A stretch of DNA of 64,000 bases from Micromonospora peucetia (GCF_900091625.1 NZ_FMIC01000002.1:868001-932000), one strand, 5' to 3'; numbered from the stretch's first letter, positions 33,806 through 42,767 are shown. Notes: generated from the letters alone by a model not told the origin. Numbers and translations: made by a program.

Positions 33806-33885
33806 GCGCGGGGTGGTTTCTAGGGGTCGGCAGGCGCGGGACAGCTTTCCAGGGGTCGGGGCGCGGGTCGGTTTCCAGGGGTCGG
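33806..33885. repeat. Three imperfect direct repeats of about 25 bases
   Basis: Copies at 33806-33830, 33834-33859 and 33861-33885 share GCGCGGG at the left and TTTC(C/T)AGGGGTCGG at the right. They lie upstream of the M23 gene and just past the helicase gene end. They could be regulator-binding iterons or a decayed tandem array. Confidence 0.6.
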
Positions 33886-33896
33886 CGAGCGGCGGG

Positions 33897-35222
33897 TCAG
33901 CCGGCCGACGTCGCGCCCGCGAGCAGGGCGAGGATCGTCTGGTGCGCCTCCCAGCCGTCCGGAAACTTGACCGGCACGTCCAGATGCACGGTCTCCGTCG
34001 ACGGATGGGCGTCCAGCAGCTCGCCGATCCCGGCGCGCGCCACCACGATGCAGGCCTGCCGGTGCCGCGACGTCAGCACGCAGAGCCGCCCCGACTCCAG
34101 GTGGAACGCGGTCGCGTCCCGCCGCCCCGACAGCGGGTGCAGCACGATCGTCACGTCGTACTCCCGGCCCTGGAGCCGATTGGCGGTGTCGACGGTGATC
34201 CCGGCCCCCGCCGGACCCAGGTGCGCGCGGATGGCCGCGACCTGGTCGCGGTGCGCCGCCCCGACGGCGATCCGGTCGGCGGTGACCGGCGCACCCTGCG
34301 GCGCGTGCTCGGAGACGGCGACCGCCCCCCGCGCCAACACCCGCAACGCCAGCGCCGCGCAGGCCGAGGCGGCCTCGGCATCGGTACGCAGGGTCTGCCG
34401 CGCCGGCAGCTCGTAGAGCGCCCACCCGCCGGCCGCCGCCAGGTCCACCGCCCGGTCCAGGGCATCCCCCACCCCGGGCTCGCCCAGCCACAGCGCCCGG
34501 TCAGTCGGACCGGTGCCGGCCCGGAACCCGGTGAACGGGTAGAACGCCGCCGCCACCACCGGCGCCGCCGAGGCGGGCAGCCGCCACGACACGGGGAGCC
34601 GGTGCACCGGCAACTCCGGGTTGTGCCGCAGCAGCACCGCCACCGCCGACTGCATCGGATCCCAGGTCAGGCCCGTCCAGCGCCCCGTCTCGACCGTGGA
34701 GAACGGGTCGAGCTGACCGGGATCGCCGACGAACAACGCCCGCTCGAACCGCCCGGCCACCCGCAGCAGGGCATCCGAGCGCATCTGGTACGCCTCGTCG
34801 ACGATCGCCCACGGCCAGGAACCCTCGGCGACCATGGCCCACTTCGCGGCCGTACCGATGATGACGGCTGGACCGCCGAGGTCGGTGACCTTCGCGGCGA
34901 CCCTGACCGTCTCGTGGTCCCTGACCCGCTCGGACGGCCGGTAGTCGGCGGCGGAGAGCCGGCCGATGCGCAGCTCGGGGGCCTTGCGCGCCAGCCGGTC
35001 GATGAGGTCGTCGACCTGCTCGTTGGTCTGCGCGATGATGATCAGCGGCTCACCGGCGGCAGCCAACTCGACGGCGGCACGCACCACCAGGGTCGACTTG
35101 CCGGCACCCGGCGGCGAGTCGACCACCACACCGCGATGGTCGCCTGAGCGCAGGTCGGCCAGCACGGCGGTGATGACCCGCTCGGCCTCGATCGCCGGCG
35201 GCACCTCCAGCCCGGAACGCAT
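33897..35222 (-). CDS. Superfamily 1 helicase-like ATPase
   Basis: 441-residue single-chain SF1 helicase relative. Motif I is SPPGAGKST (Lys42), motif Ia AQTNEQVDDLI, motif II VDEAYQ (Asp142, Glu143), motif III FVGDPGQLDPF. The fourth block has PVSWRLPASA. Motif V is DTANRLQGREYDVTIVL and motif VI TSRHRQACIVVA. These are the helicase core of the Upf1/RecD-like branch, but it is short and has no extra nuclease domain. ATG at 35222 has GGTGGAG upstream. A second in-frame ATG at 35255 overlaps the stop of a short upstream frame as TAATG, which may reflect a former coupled gene. Confidence 0.88.
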   Translation of the reverse strand: MRSGLEVPPAIEAERVITAVLADLRSGDHRGVVVDSPPGAGKSTLVVRAAVELAAAGEPLIIIAQTNEQVDDLIDRLARKAPELRIGRLSAADYRPSERVRDHETVRVAAKVTDLGGPAVIIGTAAKWAMVAEGSWPWAIVDEAYQMRSDALLRVAGRFERALFVGDPGQLDPFSTVETGRWTGLTWDPMQSAVAVLLRHNPELPVHRLPVSWRLPASAAPVVAAAFYPFTGFRAGTGPTDRALWLGEPGVGDALDRAVDLAAAGGWALYELPARQTLRTDAEAASACAALALRVLARGAVAVSEHAPQGAPVTADRIAVGAAHRDQVAAIRAHLGPAGAGITVDTANRLQGREYDVTIVLHPLSGRRDATAFHLESGRLCVLTSRHRQACIVVARAGIGELLDAHPSTETVHLDVPVKFPDGWEAHQTILALLAGATSAG

Positions 35223-35254
35223 CGACTCCACCTTCCCCCGAGGTCTACGGGACA

Positions 35255-35383
35255 TTACGCCCTGGCCAGGCCGCGCAGGAAGGCCAGCCCCTCGACGTGG
35301 GCGAGTTGGTCGCCGGCCATCCGGACGGCGCCGCGTCGAGCCCTCTCACCGTCGGCGTCGATGAGACCGTCGACTGTAGAGGG
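35255..35383 (-). pseudogene. Possible 5'-truncated remnant coupled to the helicase gene
   Basis: Directly upstream of the helicase an open frame of about 42 codons ends with TAA at 35255-35257 in a TAATG overlap. Its coding-like end reads VDGLIDADGERARRGAVRMA then GDQLAHVEGLAFLRGLARA. No start codon lies between the preceding in-frame stop (35384-35386) and this segment except an ATG at 35320 giving 21 residues. This looks like the C-terminus of a gene whose front has been lost, or a short leader peptide. Confidence 0.35.
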
Positions 35384-35514
35384 TCAGGAGTCTCGGGCGC
35401 GGCATCGGGCGTGCCGGGCCGCACGGGAATGCCGAAACCGGGCTACTGCCTGCGGGAACGGCACTAACGTGAACGTGAGGGGGAGGCGGGGGCGCCTCTG
35501 TCCGGTAACCGGCC

Positions 35515-38500
35515 ATGTCGATCATGGGGGTGTCCGTGCGCGGGCCGAAACGTGGTCCGGTCTGGGCGGCCCAGCTGTGGCTACGCCAGCGCCGGCGCCG
35601 GTGGCGCACCCGACGGGAACGCCGGACGGAGCGGGACCGCCGCCGACGGTCCGACGAGCGGGCCAGCAACCGGGTGAGGTGGCGGTACCGCCGCTGGCTG
35701 CGGTGGACGATCGTCGCCACCGCCTGGACGTTCCTCGGCTGGACCCTTCTCTCCCTGATCCTGACGGTCCTCGGCACCGAGCCCCGGCTCCTGCCGATGG
35801 CGAAGTGGTGCGCGGGAGACCAGCCGAGGGCGTACTACTGCGGGCAGGTGGAGGGCTTCGTCAAGCCCCTGATGGTCGCGGCGTTGGGCCTCGCGTTCTT
35901 CTACTTCTGGCGGTACATCCCCGTCCGCCGCTGGTACCGGCGCAACGTGATGCGCAACAGCCGGATGGTGCTGCCCAGCGCCGAACGGGGCCTCGACCCG
36001 AGTGACGTCGTCGGCCGCGACGAGCTGTGCGAGCTGCTGATCCAGCGGCTCCGGGACCGGGCGACCCGGCGCCCGCTGCTGCTGGTGGGCGGTATCGGCA
36101 CCGGCAAGACGGCCACCCTGGCACGCCTCGCGGAGATGCTGATGGCCGCCGACGTCGTACCGGTCGGAGTCGACCTGCGGTCGGTCACCGACCCGGAGAA
36201 GCTGAACTTCCGCCAGCTCGCCCTCGAACAGTTCGAACGCACCATCGACACCCGGCTGCGTGCCGCGGGCGAGGCCGACCGGATCTGGCGGAGGCTCTGG
36301 CTGGAGAACCGCCTCGTGGTGCTCGCCGACGGGCTGGAGGAGAGCCTCGCCGACGCCGCCCAACCCGCCGACCGGGACAGCGTGCTGCGCGATGCCATCC
36401 GGGTCGCGGTCCGCGAGCGCCTCCCCCTGGTGGTCGCCTCGCGGCCCGACGATCCGCTGCGTGGGCTGGACGCGCTGCTGCTACAACTGGAGCCGCTCGC
36501 CCAGGGCCCCGCCCTCGAATACGTGCGGGCCCGCAGCCGCCGCTCGGACGCGGGCCACCGGTGGGACCGCATCAACGAACTGGTCAAGGCCGCCGACGTC
36601 GCGGACTCGCCGTTCTACCTGCGGGTCATCGGGCAGCTCTACGAGGTCGACCGGCTGGACCGCGTCGAGCCGGTGGGCCCGGGCAGGGCCGCGCTGCGGT
36701 GGTGCTTGCTGGAGGAGTGGTGCGACGCCACCGTCGCCGGCGACCTGTACGAGGACTACGGTCTGCCGCAGGTCGAACGGTCCGACGCGATCGAGGTGCT
36801 CTCCGCCCTCGCCTGCATCGGACTGCGCGACAACCGGCTGTCGGTGCGGACGACGGAACTCACCGGCGGTGACGACACCATCGACGCCGGCCGGCGGTGG
36901 ATCCTGACCGAGCTGCGCAACCGGCTGCACAAGCTCGACGCCGGCAACGCGCAGGACGTCGGGCTGGCCGAGACCACCGGGGACGCGCTGAACATCGTGG
37001 TGAAGCGGCAGGACGGGGTGCGCTTCCAGCACGGGGTGATCCAGGCGTACCTCGGCGCACGCTTCCTCACCGCCGCCATGCGCGACCCCGGCTTCCTCGA
37101 TCGTGCCTTCGCCCACCACCACGGCCCCGGGCGGGAACTGCTGGCCGCCCTCACCCTGCACACCCGCAGCGCGGGCGCGTTCGAGCAACTGGACGGGCGA
37201 CGGCAGCCGACCGTCCGGCCCGGAAACCTGCCTCGCCTCGGCGACGCCGTCCGGCAGAAGATGGGACTGCCTGCGGGAGGCCGGGACGCGAAGGCCACCC
37301 GGAACCGGTCGGTCGATCTCCTACGGCGGCTCTGCGACGAGGCGACGCGCACCCGCAACCGCACCCGGGCGCTGGAGATGTTCGCGGCCGCGCTGGAGAT
37401 GGACGCCGCCACCGGGCACACCTCGCACCGGCGACTGGCCGACGCCATCCGCAGCGCCTGGTGCCACTACCAGGGCGACGGCTCAGTCACCGACCGCCCG
37501 CTCGAAGACGCCAAGATCGCCCTCGTGCACCGGTACGGCGACGCCGCCCGGCAGCTCGTGGACCGGCCACCCGATCCCACCGGGCTCCGGTCGCAGCGGC
37601 CCACCCCGCAGTACGACCAGCTGTTGCTGATGATGGCCGACGAGGGGTCCTACCTTCCCCGGCTGGCCGCGGCCCGCGAGATCGCCGCCGGCGGCAACGC
37701 GGCCGTCCGCGCGCTGCGCGACCGGCTCTTCGAACCGCCGAAGGCGGACGAGTCACCGGGACAGGAGCGCCTCGACGAGATACGGACCTGGATGACGCCG
37801 TCGCTGTTCCTCTACGCCGACGACGAGCACGCCCCCGGCGAACCGAACTGGCGGCACGAGGCCCACCAGGCCCTGCAACGCTGGGTGCACCGCCTGGCCA
37901 ACGACGCCACCGACGGGGCACGCGTCTACGAGCTCACGCTCGCCCAGGGGTTCCGCCTCGCGGCGAACTGCCGGGTCTACCCGGCGCACCGCAGCCTGCT
38001 GATCGAGGAGGCCGAGAAGGCGCTGCGGGACTCCCGGTTCTGGTACTCCCACCTGGTGCTCATCCAGGCGCTGACCCTGCTGGCCCTGCCCCGCGATCCC
38101 GGCGAGACGCTGCGCGAGCGGGGCCATGGATCGGACCCGCGCGGGCTGGTCGACTTCTGGGCCTCGATCGCCGGCGGCGGTGACCGCGCCCCGTACCACC
38201 ACAGCGGCACCGACCACCCGCTCGTCCGCAAGGTCGCGGACCTGTGCGTCGAGTCGCTCGTCGACCGGCACCCCGAGCGACACTGCTGGATCGACGAGCG
38301 GGAGATCGTCGGGCGGGTGGGGACGGTCAGCCCACAGCCCGGCATCCGCCGGCTCCAGGACTCCTGGCTGCCGGCCTCGCACGGCTGGGCCGTCCTGGAA
38401 CCACGGGCCCAACGGCTGCTGGCCGACGTGATGCTGCTGCTCAACCTCGCCGACCGGGGCCGGAACAGCACCGAGCGGGCCAGCCGGCTCACCCGGGCCA

Positions 38501-38817
38501 GCCGGCCCGAGCTGCCTCCGTGCCTCACCATCGACCGCACCGCCATGCGAGTCACTCTCGGCCGCCGCCAGGCCCACGACGTCCAGCCGGGCTCCACCTG
38601 CATCGACGACTGCCCGTTCCGGCTGTGTCCGCTGCCGCCGAAGGGCGACGAGCTGCCCTACCAGATGGAGGAGGTCTTCTGCGCCCACCAGATCGACCTG
38701 GTCGGGCACTGGTTCCGTCCGGGCGCGCGGGCGGACTGGCAGGCGGTGAACCGGAAGGACCTGCGCACGTTCTGGCGCGAGATGTCCGAACGGATGGCCC
38801 CCGCCTGGCGCAAGTGA
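35515..38817 (+). CDS. Membrane-anchored NACHT-like STAND NTPase
   Basis: 1100-residue protein. An Arg-rich N-terminus (residues 22-63) precedes two transmembrane helices (about 65-87 and 117-134). The 29-residue extracytoplasmic loop between them contains Cys99 and Cys109. The NTPase starts VVGRDELCELLI; Walker A is GGIGTGKTA (Lys198) and Walker B LVVLADGLEE (Asp272). GVRFQHGVIQAYLGARFLTA is the winged-helix end typical of NACHT proteins. A long helical C-terminal half follows, ending with a Cys cluster (CIDDCPFRLCPLP, then FCAHQ). Such proteins often act as sensors in defence or cell-death pathways. No effector nuclease or protease domain is visible. Start ATG at 35515 is uncertain by a few codons. 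Confidence 0.85.
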   Translation: MSIMGVSVRGPKRGPVWAAQLWLRQRRRRWRTRRERRTERDRRRRSDERASNRVRWRYRRWLRWTIVATAWTFLGWTLLSLILTVLGTEPRLLPMAKWCAGDQPRAYYCGQVEGFVKPLMVAALGLAFFYFWRYIPVRRWYRRNVMRNSRMVLPSAERGLDPSDVVGRDELCELLIQRLRDRATRRPLLLVGGIGTGKTATLARLAEMLMAADVVPVGVDLRSVTDPEKLNFRQLALEQFERTIDTRLRAAGEADRIWRRLWLENRLVVLADGLEESLADAAQPADRDSVLRDAIRVAVRERLPLVVASRPDDPLRGLDALLLQLEPLAQGPALEYVRARSRRSDAGHRWDRINELVKAADVADSPFYLRVIGQLYEVDRLDRVEPVGPGRAALRWCLLEEWCDATVAGDLYEDYGLPQVERSDAIEVLSALACIGLRDNRLSVRTTELTGGDDTIDAGRRWILTELRNRLHKLDAGNAQDVGLAETTGDALNIVVKRQDGVRFQHGVIQAYLGARFLTAAMRDPGFLDRAFAHHHGPGRELLAALTLHTRSAGAFEQLDGRRQPTVRPGNLPRLGDAVRQKMGLPAGGRDAKATRNRSVDLLRRLCDEATRTRNRTRALEMFAAALEMDAATGHTSHRRLADAIRSAWCHYQGDGSVTDRPLEDAKIALVHRYGDAARQLVDRPPDPTGLRSQRPTPQYDQLLLMMADEGSYLPRLAAAREIAAGGNAAVRALRDRLFEPPKADESPGQERLDEIRTWMTPSLFLYADDEHAPGEPNWRHEAHQALQRWVHRLANDATDGARVYELTLAQGFRLAANCRVYPAHRSLLIEEAEKALRDSRFWYSHLVLIQALTLLALPRDPGETLRERGHGSDPRGLVDFWASIAGGGDRAPYHHSGTDHPLVRKVADLCVESLVDRHPERHCWIDEREIVGRVGTVSPQPGIRRLQDSWLPASHGWAVLEPRAQRLLADVMLLLNLADRGRNSTERASRLTRASRPELPPCLTIDRTAMRVTLGRRQAHDVQPGSTCIDDCPFRLCPLPPKGDELPYQMEEVFCAHQIDLVGHWFRPGARADWQAVNRKDLRTFWREMSERMAPAWRK

Positions 38818-38938
38818 GCACTTGTCCGGCCGGCAGCCAGACTTCGCTGTCCCCAGTGGGTGTCACGGCAGTTCGGGCTACCTTCTGACGGTGGGCGCGC
38901 AGCGCGGCGGAGTTGGGTCGGGCAGCAGGCCGTGTGCG

Positions 38939-39775
38939 TCAGGAGACCACCGGGCCTCCGACGATCGCGTGGCGGCAGAGCATGCACTCGGCGTCAGGGC
39001 AGCGGGTGATGCCCTGATCGGCGGCGATGGCGGCTGTCGCGGCGGCAAGAACCTGCCGGGCCGGATAGGCGCGCCAGTGCGAGGCGCCGACGACGACGCT
39101 CCGGGCGAGCGGGTCGAGGAGTGGTTCCAGCTGCGGGAACCCTTCGGAACAGGAGCCCACCTCGACCATGCGGACCTTGCCGTCCTCGTCGCGCGCCCAC
39201 CTGCGGAACAGGCGGCGACCTGACCGCTGTTCGGCCAGGTGTAGTGCCGTCATGCGGTCCAGACCCACGCCGACGAGCAGGATCCTGCCGTCGTGGTCGG
39301 CCAACTCGCGGATCGGCCCGTACACGTCGTCGGGGCTCTGGGCGTCGATCAGCTCGGCTGCCTGCGGACCGATGGCGGCGAAGGAGTTCAGCGGATGCCT
39401 GCCACGTACGGCGCCGACTCGGCCGATGAGCACGGCGGGGAGCACGCCCAGTCGGTCGTTGATCAGCCCGCAGTCGATGCGGTAGGGAAGGTCCTCCCGG
39501 CAGGTGTTCCACATGGGTGGGGCGGTGTAGTCGAGGCCGTTGCGCGCCGGACGCATGTCGGGAGGAGCGGGCAGCCCGAACTGTGGCTCCGTGAACGCGG
39601 GCGCCATCACGGTGCATCCGCACTTGAGCAGCGCGTCGAGCAGTGCGTCGGCGCCGCCGTCGATCGCCGTTCCGAAGGACCGCAGTGATGTGTGCAGCAT
39701 GACTGGGCGATTCGCGAGGTGCAGGTCATTGACGGCGGTGCTGAAATGATCGCCGAGGATCACGTGAACCTCCAC
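38939..39775 (-). CDS. AAC(3)-family N-acetyltransferase-like protein
   Basis: 278-residue protein of the aminoglycoside 3-N-acetyltransferase/YokD family (PF02522), which transfers acetyl from acetyl-CoA to an amine. Family marks are PVMLHTSLRSFG near residue 24, APAFTEPQFGLP, and GRHPLNSFAAIGPQA (consensus RSxHPxxSxxAxG), with DGRILLVGVGLDRMTALHLAE. The C-terminus has an unusual CPDAECMLCRHA Cys motif. The GTG at 39775 is four bases after the stop of the STAND gene, so it is the last gene of the sigma/STAND operon. That context suggests a modifying enzyme for a cellular product or peptide, not necessarily drug resistance. Confidence 0.85.
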   Translation of the reverse strand: MEVHVILGDHFSTAVNDLHLANRPVMLHTSLRSFGTAIDGGADALLDALLKCGCTVMAPAFTEPQFGLPAPPDMRPARNGLDYTAPPMWNTCREDLPYRIDCGLINDRLGVLPAVLIGRVGAVRGRHPLNSFAAIGPQAAELIDAQSPDDVYGPIRELADHDGRILLVGVGLDRMTALHLAEQRSGRRLFRRWARDEDGKVRMVEVGSCSEGFPQLEPLLDPLARSVVVGASHWRAYPARQVLAAATAAIAADQGITRCPDAECMLCRHAIVGGPVVS

Positions 39776-39779
39776 TTGG

Positions 39780-41906
39780 TCAGGCGGGATGAACGGCGTC
39801 GACGATCCGGCCCTGCCGAAGTTCGCTCAGCGCCCATCGGGTCGTCTCGGTGTCGGGGTGGTCGTCGCCCAGGGTCCGGCTGCGGCGCTCCAGGACACGC
39901 CGGTAGATGGACTCCGCCTCGGCCCGGCGGCCCTGGCGCGCGATCGTCCAGGCGAGTTCGTGCAGGGTGAGCAGCACGTGGGGATGATCGGCCTCAAGCA
40001 CCTGACGCAGGTCGAGGAGGTTCCGGTACAGTCCCTCGGCCTCCGCCCAACTGCCCTGTTTGGCGGTGATCCACGCGATGGCGTGCTGGGTCTGGAGTGT
40101 TTGCGGAGCCCTGTCGGGAAGGACCCGCTGCCGATCCCGCAGGACGTCCTCGAAAGCTTGGCGGGCTTCGCCGAAGCGGCCCTGCTGGGCGATCGCATAG
40201 GCCAGCTCGTGGCGCGTCGTCAGGGTGTCCCGCGCGTCTGGCGCGGTATGGATCAGACGATCGCGAAGGGTGTCCCGATAGCGCTGCTCGGCCTCGGCCC
40301 ACCGGCCCAGCCGACCGGCGATCCACCCGAACTCGTGGCGGCTGTCGAGGGTGTCAGGATCAAGATCGCCCAGCACACGCCGCCGAACGCCGAGAACGTC
40401 CTGGTAGATGGCCTCCGCCCGAGCCAGACCCCCCGCGTCGGCAACCGCCCAGGCGAGCTGGTGCCTGACGCGCAGCACCGCGCGATGCTCCTCGCCCAGC
40501 GCCGCGCCGCGTGCCAGGGCGATCTGGCACAGCGTGCCGGCCGCTCTGCCTGCGCCGCTGTGGATGAGGGCTCTGGCCGTCGTGGCTGCGACGTCCATGA
40601 GCAGGGCAAGATGATCCTGGTCCACTCGATCGGCGGCGGTGTCGAGCATGGCCAGCAGGTGCTGGCCGAGCAGCCGGTACTGGGGCCAGTGTTCCGGTCG
40701 GCCGAAACTGAGCTCCCCCAGCGCACCCACCAGATGCGCGATCGCGGAATGCCAGACCTCCGGTCCTTCGAGGTGGGCACGGTTGGCGTCGGTGACGACA
40801 GGGTGAAGCGTGATCGACGCCGGGCTCTCCTGGATCAGGCCCACACCCCTCAGCCCGTCCAGCGCTTCCCTCAAGCCGGTCATGGGCAGGATGCGGGTCG
40901 GGATCGACTCGGGCGCATAGCAGCTGGCGAGCCTCATCAACTCCCTAGCCTGGGGAATGCCGTGGCGGGCCAGCCCGTCCAGGGAGAGTTCGGCGGTACG
41001 GTCCACCATGCTCCCCTCCAGGCTGCCGAGGGCCTGGTCGTACGCGGCGAAGGTGGGCCACTGCGCGACCCCGGAGCGCAGGTACCTTCCCGCCAGGTGG
41101 AGGGCGAGGGGGAGCCCGCCGAGCCTTCGTGCCAGAGCCCGGGCGTCGGTCTCGTCACCCGCCTCCGGTGCGAGATCGCGAAGGACTCGAGCAGCGTCGG
41201 CCATCCCCAGCTGGCCGACCGTGAAGAGCTGCGCCCCGGTCCACATCCGCTGGTCGCTCTCCCGGCTGGTCACCACGACCAGGCCACGCCTCGACGCGCG
41301 CGCCCAACCCGCGCCGTCCTGCACGCCCGCTGGCGAGTCCGCTGCCGCGAGCGTCCAGGGATCGTCGGCGTTGTCGATGACGAGCAGCCATTTGCGCGGC
41401 GAACCTTCCAGCAGGCGCCAGAGTCGGTCCGGGCCGTCAGCTGCCCCCTTGGCGATTGAGTCGACGTCGGTGCGGCTTCCACCAAGGTCCCGCACCACGC
41501 TGGTGAGGCCCGCGGAGAACCCGGCCAGGTCGGCGGCGGAGACCCACCAGACCTGCCGGTCCCAGCTCCGCACCTGCTCAGCCAGGGCGGCGGCCAGCGT
41601 GGACTTCCCCGCACCGCCCATCCCGACGAGCACGGCAGGGCCGTCCTCAGGCTGACGCGCCAATGCCACCAGTTCCTCCAGCAGATCGCGGCGCCCTCGG
41701 ATCTCCGCCTGCGAGCTCCGCGCCGCAGCAGAGGCCAGGTCCCGTCCCGGTTCCTCGACGAGGTCGACTTCCCGGTCGATCCACGCCCTCAGGTCGTCCA
41801 GGCCGCGCTGAAGATCGAAGGGCGGGACCGACCCGGACCCGGCGGCACGGGCGCGCCGGTAGATCTCAGTGAACGTGAGCGGAATCCGCTCCTCGTTGTC
41901 GCTCAT
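39780..41906 (-). CDS. NB-ARC STAND ATPase with TPR repeats
   Basis: 708-residue STAND protein. Residues 1-70 are a helical lead-in (LTFTEIYRRARAAG, DLQRGLDDLRAWIDREV). The NB-ARC motor has IRGRRDLLEELV, Walker A VGMGGAGKSTLAA (Lys101), Walker B WLLVIDNADDPWTL and RGLVVVTSRESD, then GLPLALHLAGRYL (GLPLA motif). The C-terminal 280 residues are TPR repeats with the kinesin-light-chain-like pattern (LGEEHRAVLRVRHQLAWAVA, LGDLDPDTLDSRHEFGWIAG). The ATG overlaps the sigma factor stop (ATGA). NB-ARC/TPR proteins paired with sigma factors and AAC(3)-like enzymes remind me of FxsA-type peptide clusters, but no peptide or radical-SAM gene is seen here. Confidence 0.88.
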   Translation of the reverse strand: MSDNEERIPLTFTEIYRRARAAGSGSVPPFDLQRGLDDLRAWIDREVDLVEEPGRDLASAAARSSQAEIRGRRDLLEELVALARQPEDGPAVLVGMGGAGKSTLAAALAEQVRSWDRQVWWVSAADLAGFSAGLTSVVRDLGGSRTDVDSIAKGAADGPDRLWRLLEGSPRKWLLVIDNADDPWTLAAADSPAGVQDGAGWARASRRGLVVVTSRESDQRMWTGAQLFTVGQLGMADAARVLRDLAPEAGDETDARALARRLGGLPLALHLAGRYLRSGVAQWPTFAAYDQALGSLEGSMVDRTAELSLDGLARHGIPQARELMRLASCYAPESIPTRILPMTGLREALDGLRGVGLIQESPASITLHPVVTDANRAHLEGPEVWHSAIAHLVGALGELSFGRPEHWPQYRLLGQHLLAMLDTAADRVDQDHLALLMDVAATTARALIHSGAGRAAGTLCQIALARGAALGEEHRAVLRVRHQLAWAVADAGGLARAEAIYQDVLGVRRRVLGDLDPDTLDSRHEFGWIAGRLGRWAEAEQRYRDTLRDRLIHTAPDARDTLTTRHELAYAIAQQGRFGEARQAFEDVLRDRQRVLPDRAPQTLQTQHAIAWITAKQGSWAEAEGLYRNLLDLRQVLEADHPHVLLTLHELAWTIARQGRRAEAESIYRRVLERRSRTLGDDHPDTETTRWALSELRQGRIVDAVHPA

Positions 41907-42481
41907 GAAGCAGGCTCCTGTTCTTCCTCGTCGTCGATGAACGGCACCAGATGACCGACGCTGGCCCTCAGTTGCCTACGTGCCTCCAGCAGATGGCCGC
42001 GGACCGTGCTCGGTGCCAGCCCGAGATGCTCGGCGACGCGATTGGGGGCCCACGACTCGCCCCAGACCAGTGACGCGACGTTCCGCCGTACCGGTGGCAT
42101 CTGTTCGATCACCTTCCAGCACCTGGCCAGGGCAATCGCGAACTCCGCGCGCTCGCCCGTGTCGTCGGATCGGGAGTGCGGATGGGAGACGTCGGCGGTC
42201 AGGTCGACCACCTTCTGCTTTCTCCAGAGGTCGATCGCCTTGTTCTTGAGCACCCGGCGCAGCCACTTCCTGCGCTCGTCGGGGCCGTATCGGCCGACCT
42301 TCTGCCAGGCATGGATCGCCTCGTGAAACGTCGTCTGGACCAGGTCCCAGCTCTCGGACATCCGGCCCAGCGAGTTCGAGCAGGCATATCTGTACAGTTC
42401 ACCGGCTTCCTGCCGGTAGAGGTGCTCGATCTCGTCGAGTTGTTCCCTGGTGAGTTTCGGCCGCGACCTGGAGGAACCCAC
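41903..42481 (-). CDS. ECF-like sigma-70 family factor
   Basis: 192-residue sigma factor. Region 2 covers HLYRQEAGELYRYACSNSLG, then WDLVQTTFHEAIHAWQKVGR and WLRRVLKNKAIDLWRKQK. Region 4 covers MPPVRRNVASLVWGESWAPN then RVAEHLGLAPSTVRGHLLEA, an HTH. The GTG at 42481 is one base after the stop of the small membrane-protein gene and is preceded by AGGGA; an in-frame ATG at 42559 would overlap that gene and has no ribosome-binding site. It probably reads a promoter of its own operon (autoregulation), with the upstream membrane protein as a candidate anti-sigma partner. The latter is speculation. Confidence 0.85.
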   Translation of the reverse strand: MGSSRSRPKLTREQLDEIEHLYRQEAGELYRYACSNSLGRMSESWDLVQTTFHEAIHAWQKVGRYGPDERRKWLRRVLKNKAIDLWRKQKVVDLTADVSHPHSRSDDTGERAEFAIALARCWKVIEQMPPVRRNVASLVWGESWAPNRVAEHLGLAPSTVRGHLLEARRQLRASVGHLVPFIDDEEEQEPAS

Positions 42482-42482
42482 A

Positions 42483-42767
42483 TCATGTCCCTGGCTGCTG
42501 TCGGCGCTGATCCGAGTCGACACTCCAAGCCAACCGAACAGCCTGCCTGCCAGGAACATCCGAACAGATCGTGATCAGCCCTGCCGGGGCCGCGCGGGCG
42601 AGGGTGATCAGGGTTTGTCGCGCCTGCCACTCGACGAGCAGGCCCATCGCGGTCCAGACGGCCAGCAAGCTCGCCATCAGCGCGGTCGACTGCCAGGTCA
42701 GGGTGCCCGCACTCAGAACGGTCAGCACCGCCAATGTGTCGTGTCTCGGGGGAAGAATATTCAACAC
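42483..42767 (-). CDS. Small membrane protein upstream of the sigma factor
   Basis: 94-residue protein started by GTG at 42767. Residues about 12-45 are strongly hydrophobic (LAVLTVLSAGTLTWQSTAL, MASLLAVWTAMGLLV), giving one or two membrane helices, followed by a basic/neutral tail ending DSDQRRQQPGT. Its TGA is one base before the GTG of the sigma factor, tight enough for translational coupling. The ribosome-binding site is weak (AGTAGAGC). It has no ZAS-type Cys/His anti-sigma signature. Conservation alongside the sigma gene would settle whether it is real. Confidence 0.5.
   Translation of the reverse strand: MLNILPPRHDTLAVLTVLSAGTLTWQSTALMASLLAVWTAMGLLVEWQARQTLITLARAAPAGLITICSDVPGRQAVRLAWSVDSDQRRQQPGT

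Noticed and set aside
39789..41459. A 556-codon plus-strand frame opposite the NB-ARC/TPR gene
   Set aside because: No domain or orderly repeat; minus strand has NB-ARC and TPR.
38939..42481. Complete FxsA-type RiPP cluster
   Set aside because: The AAC(3)-like and NB-ARC/TPR genes recall it, but there is no radical SAM maturase, TIR-like FxsC or precursor with the expected C-terminus nearby.
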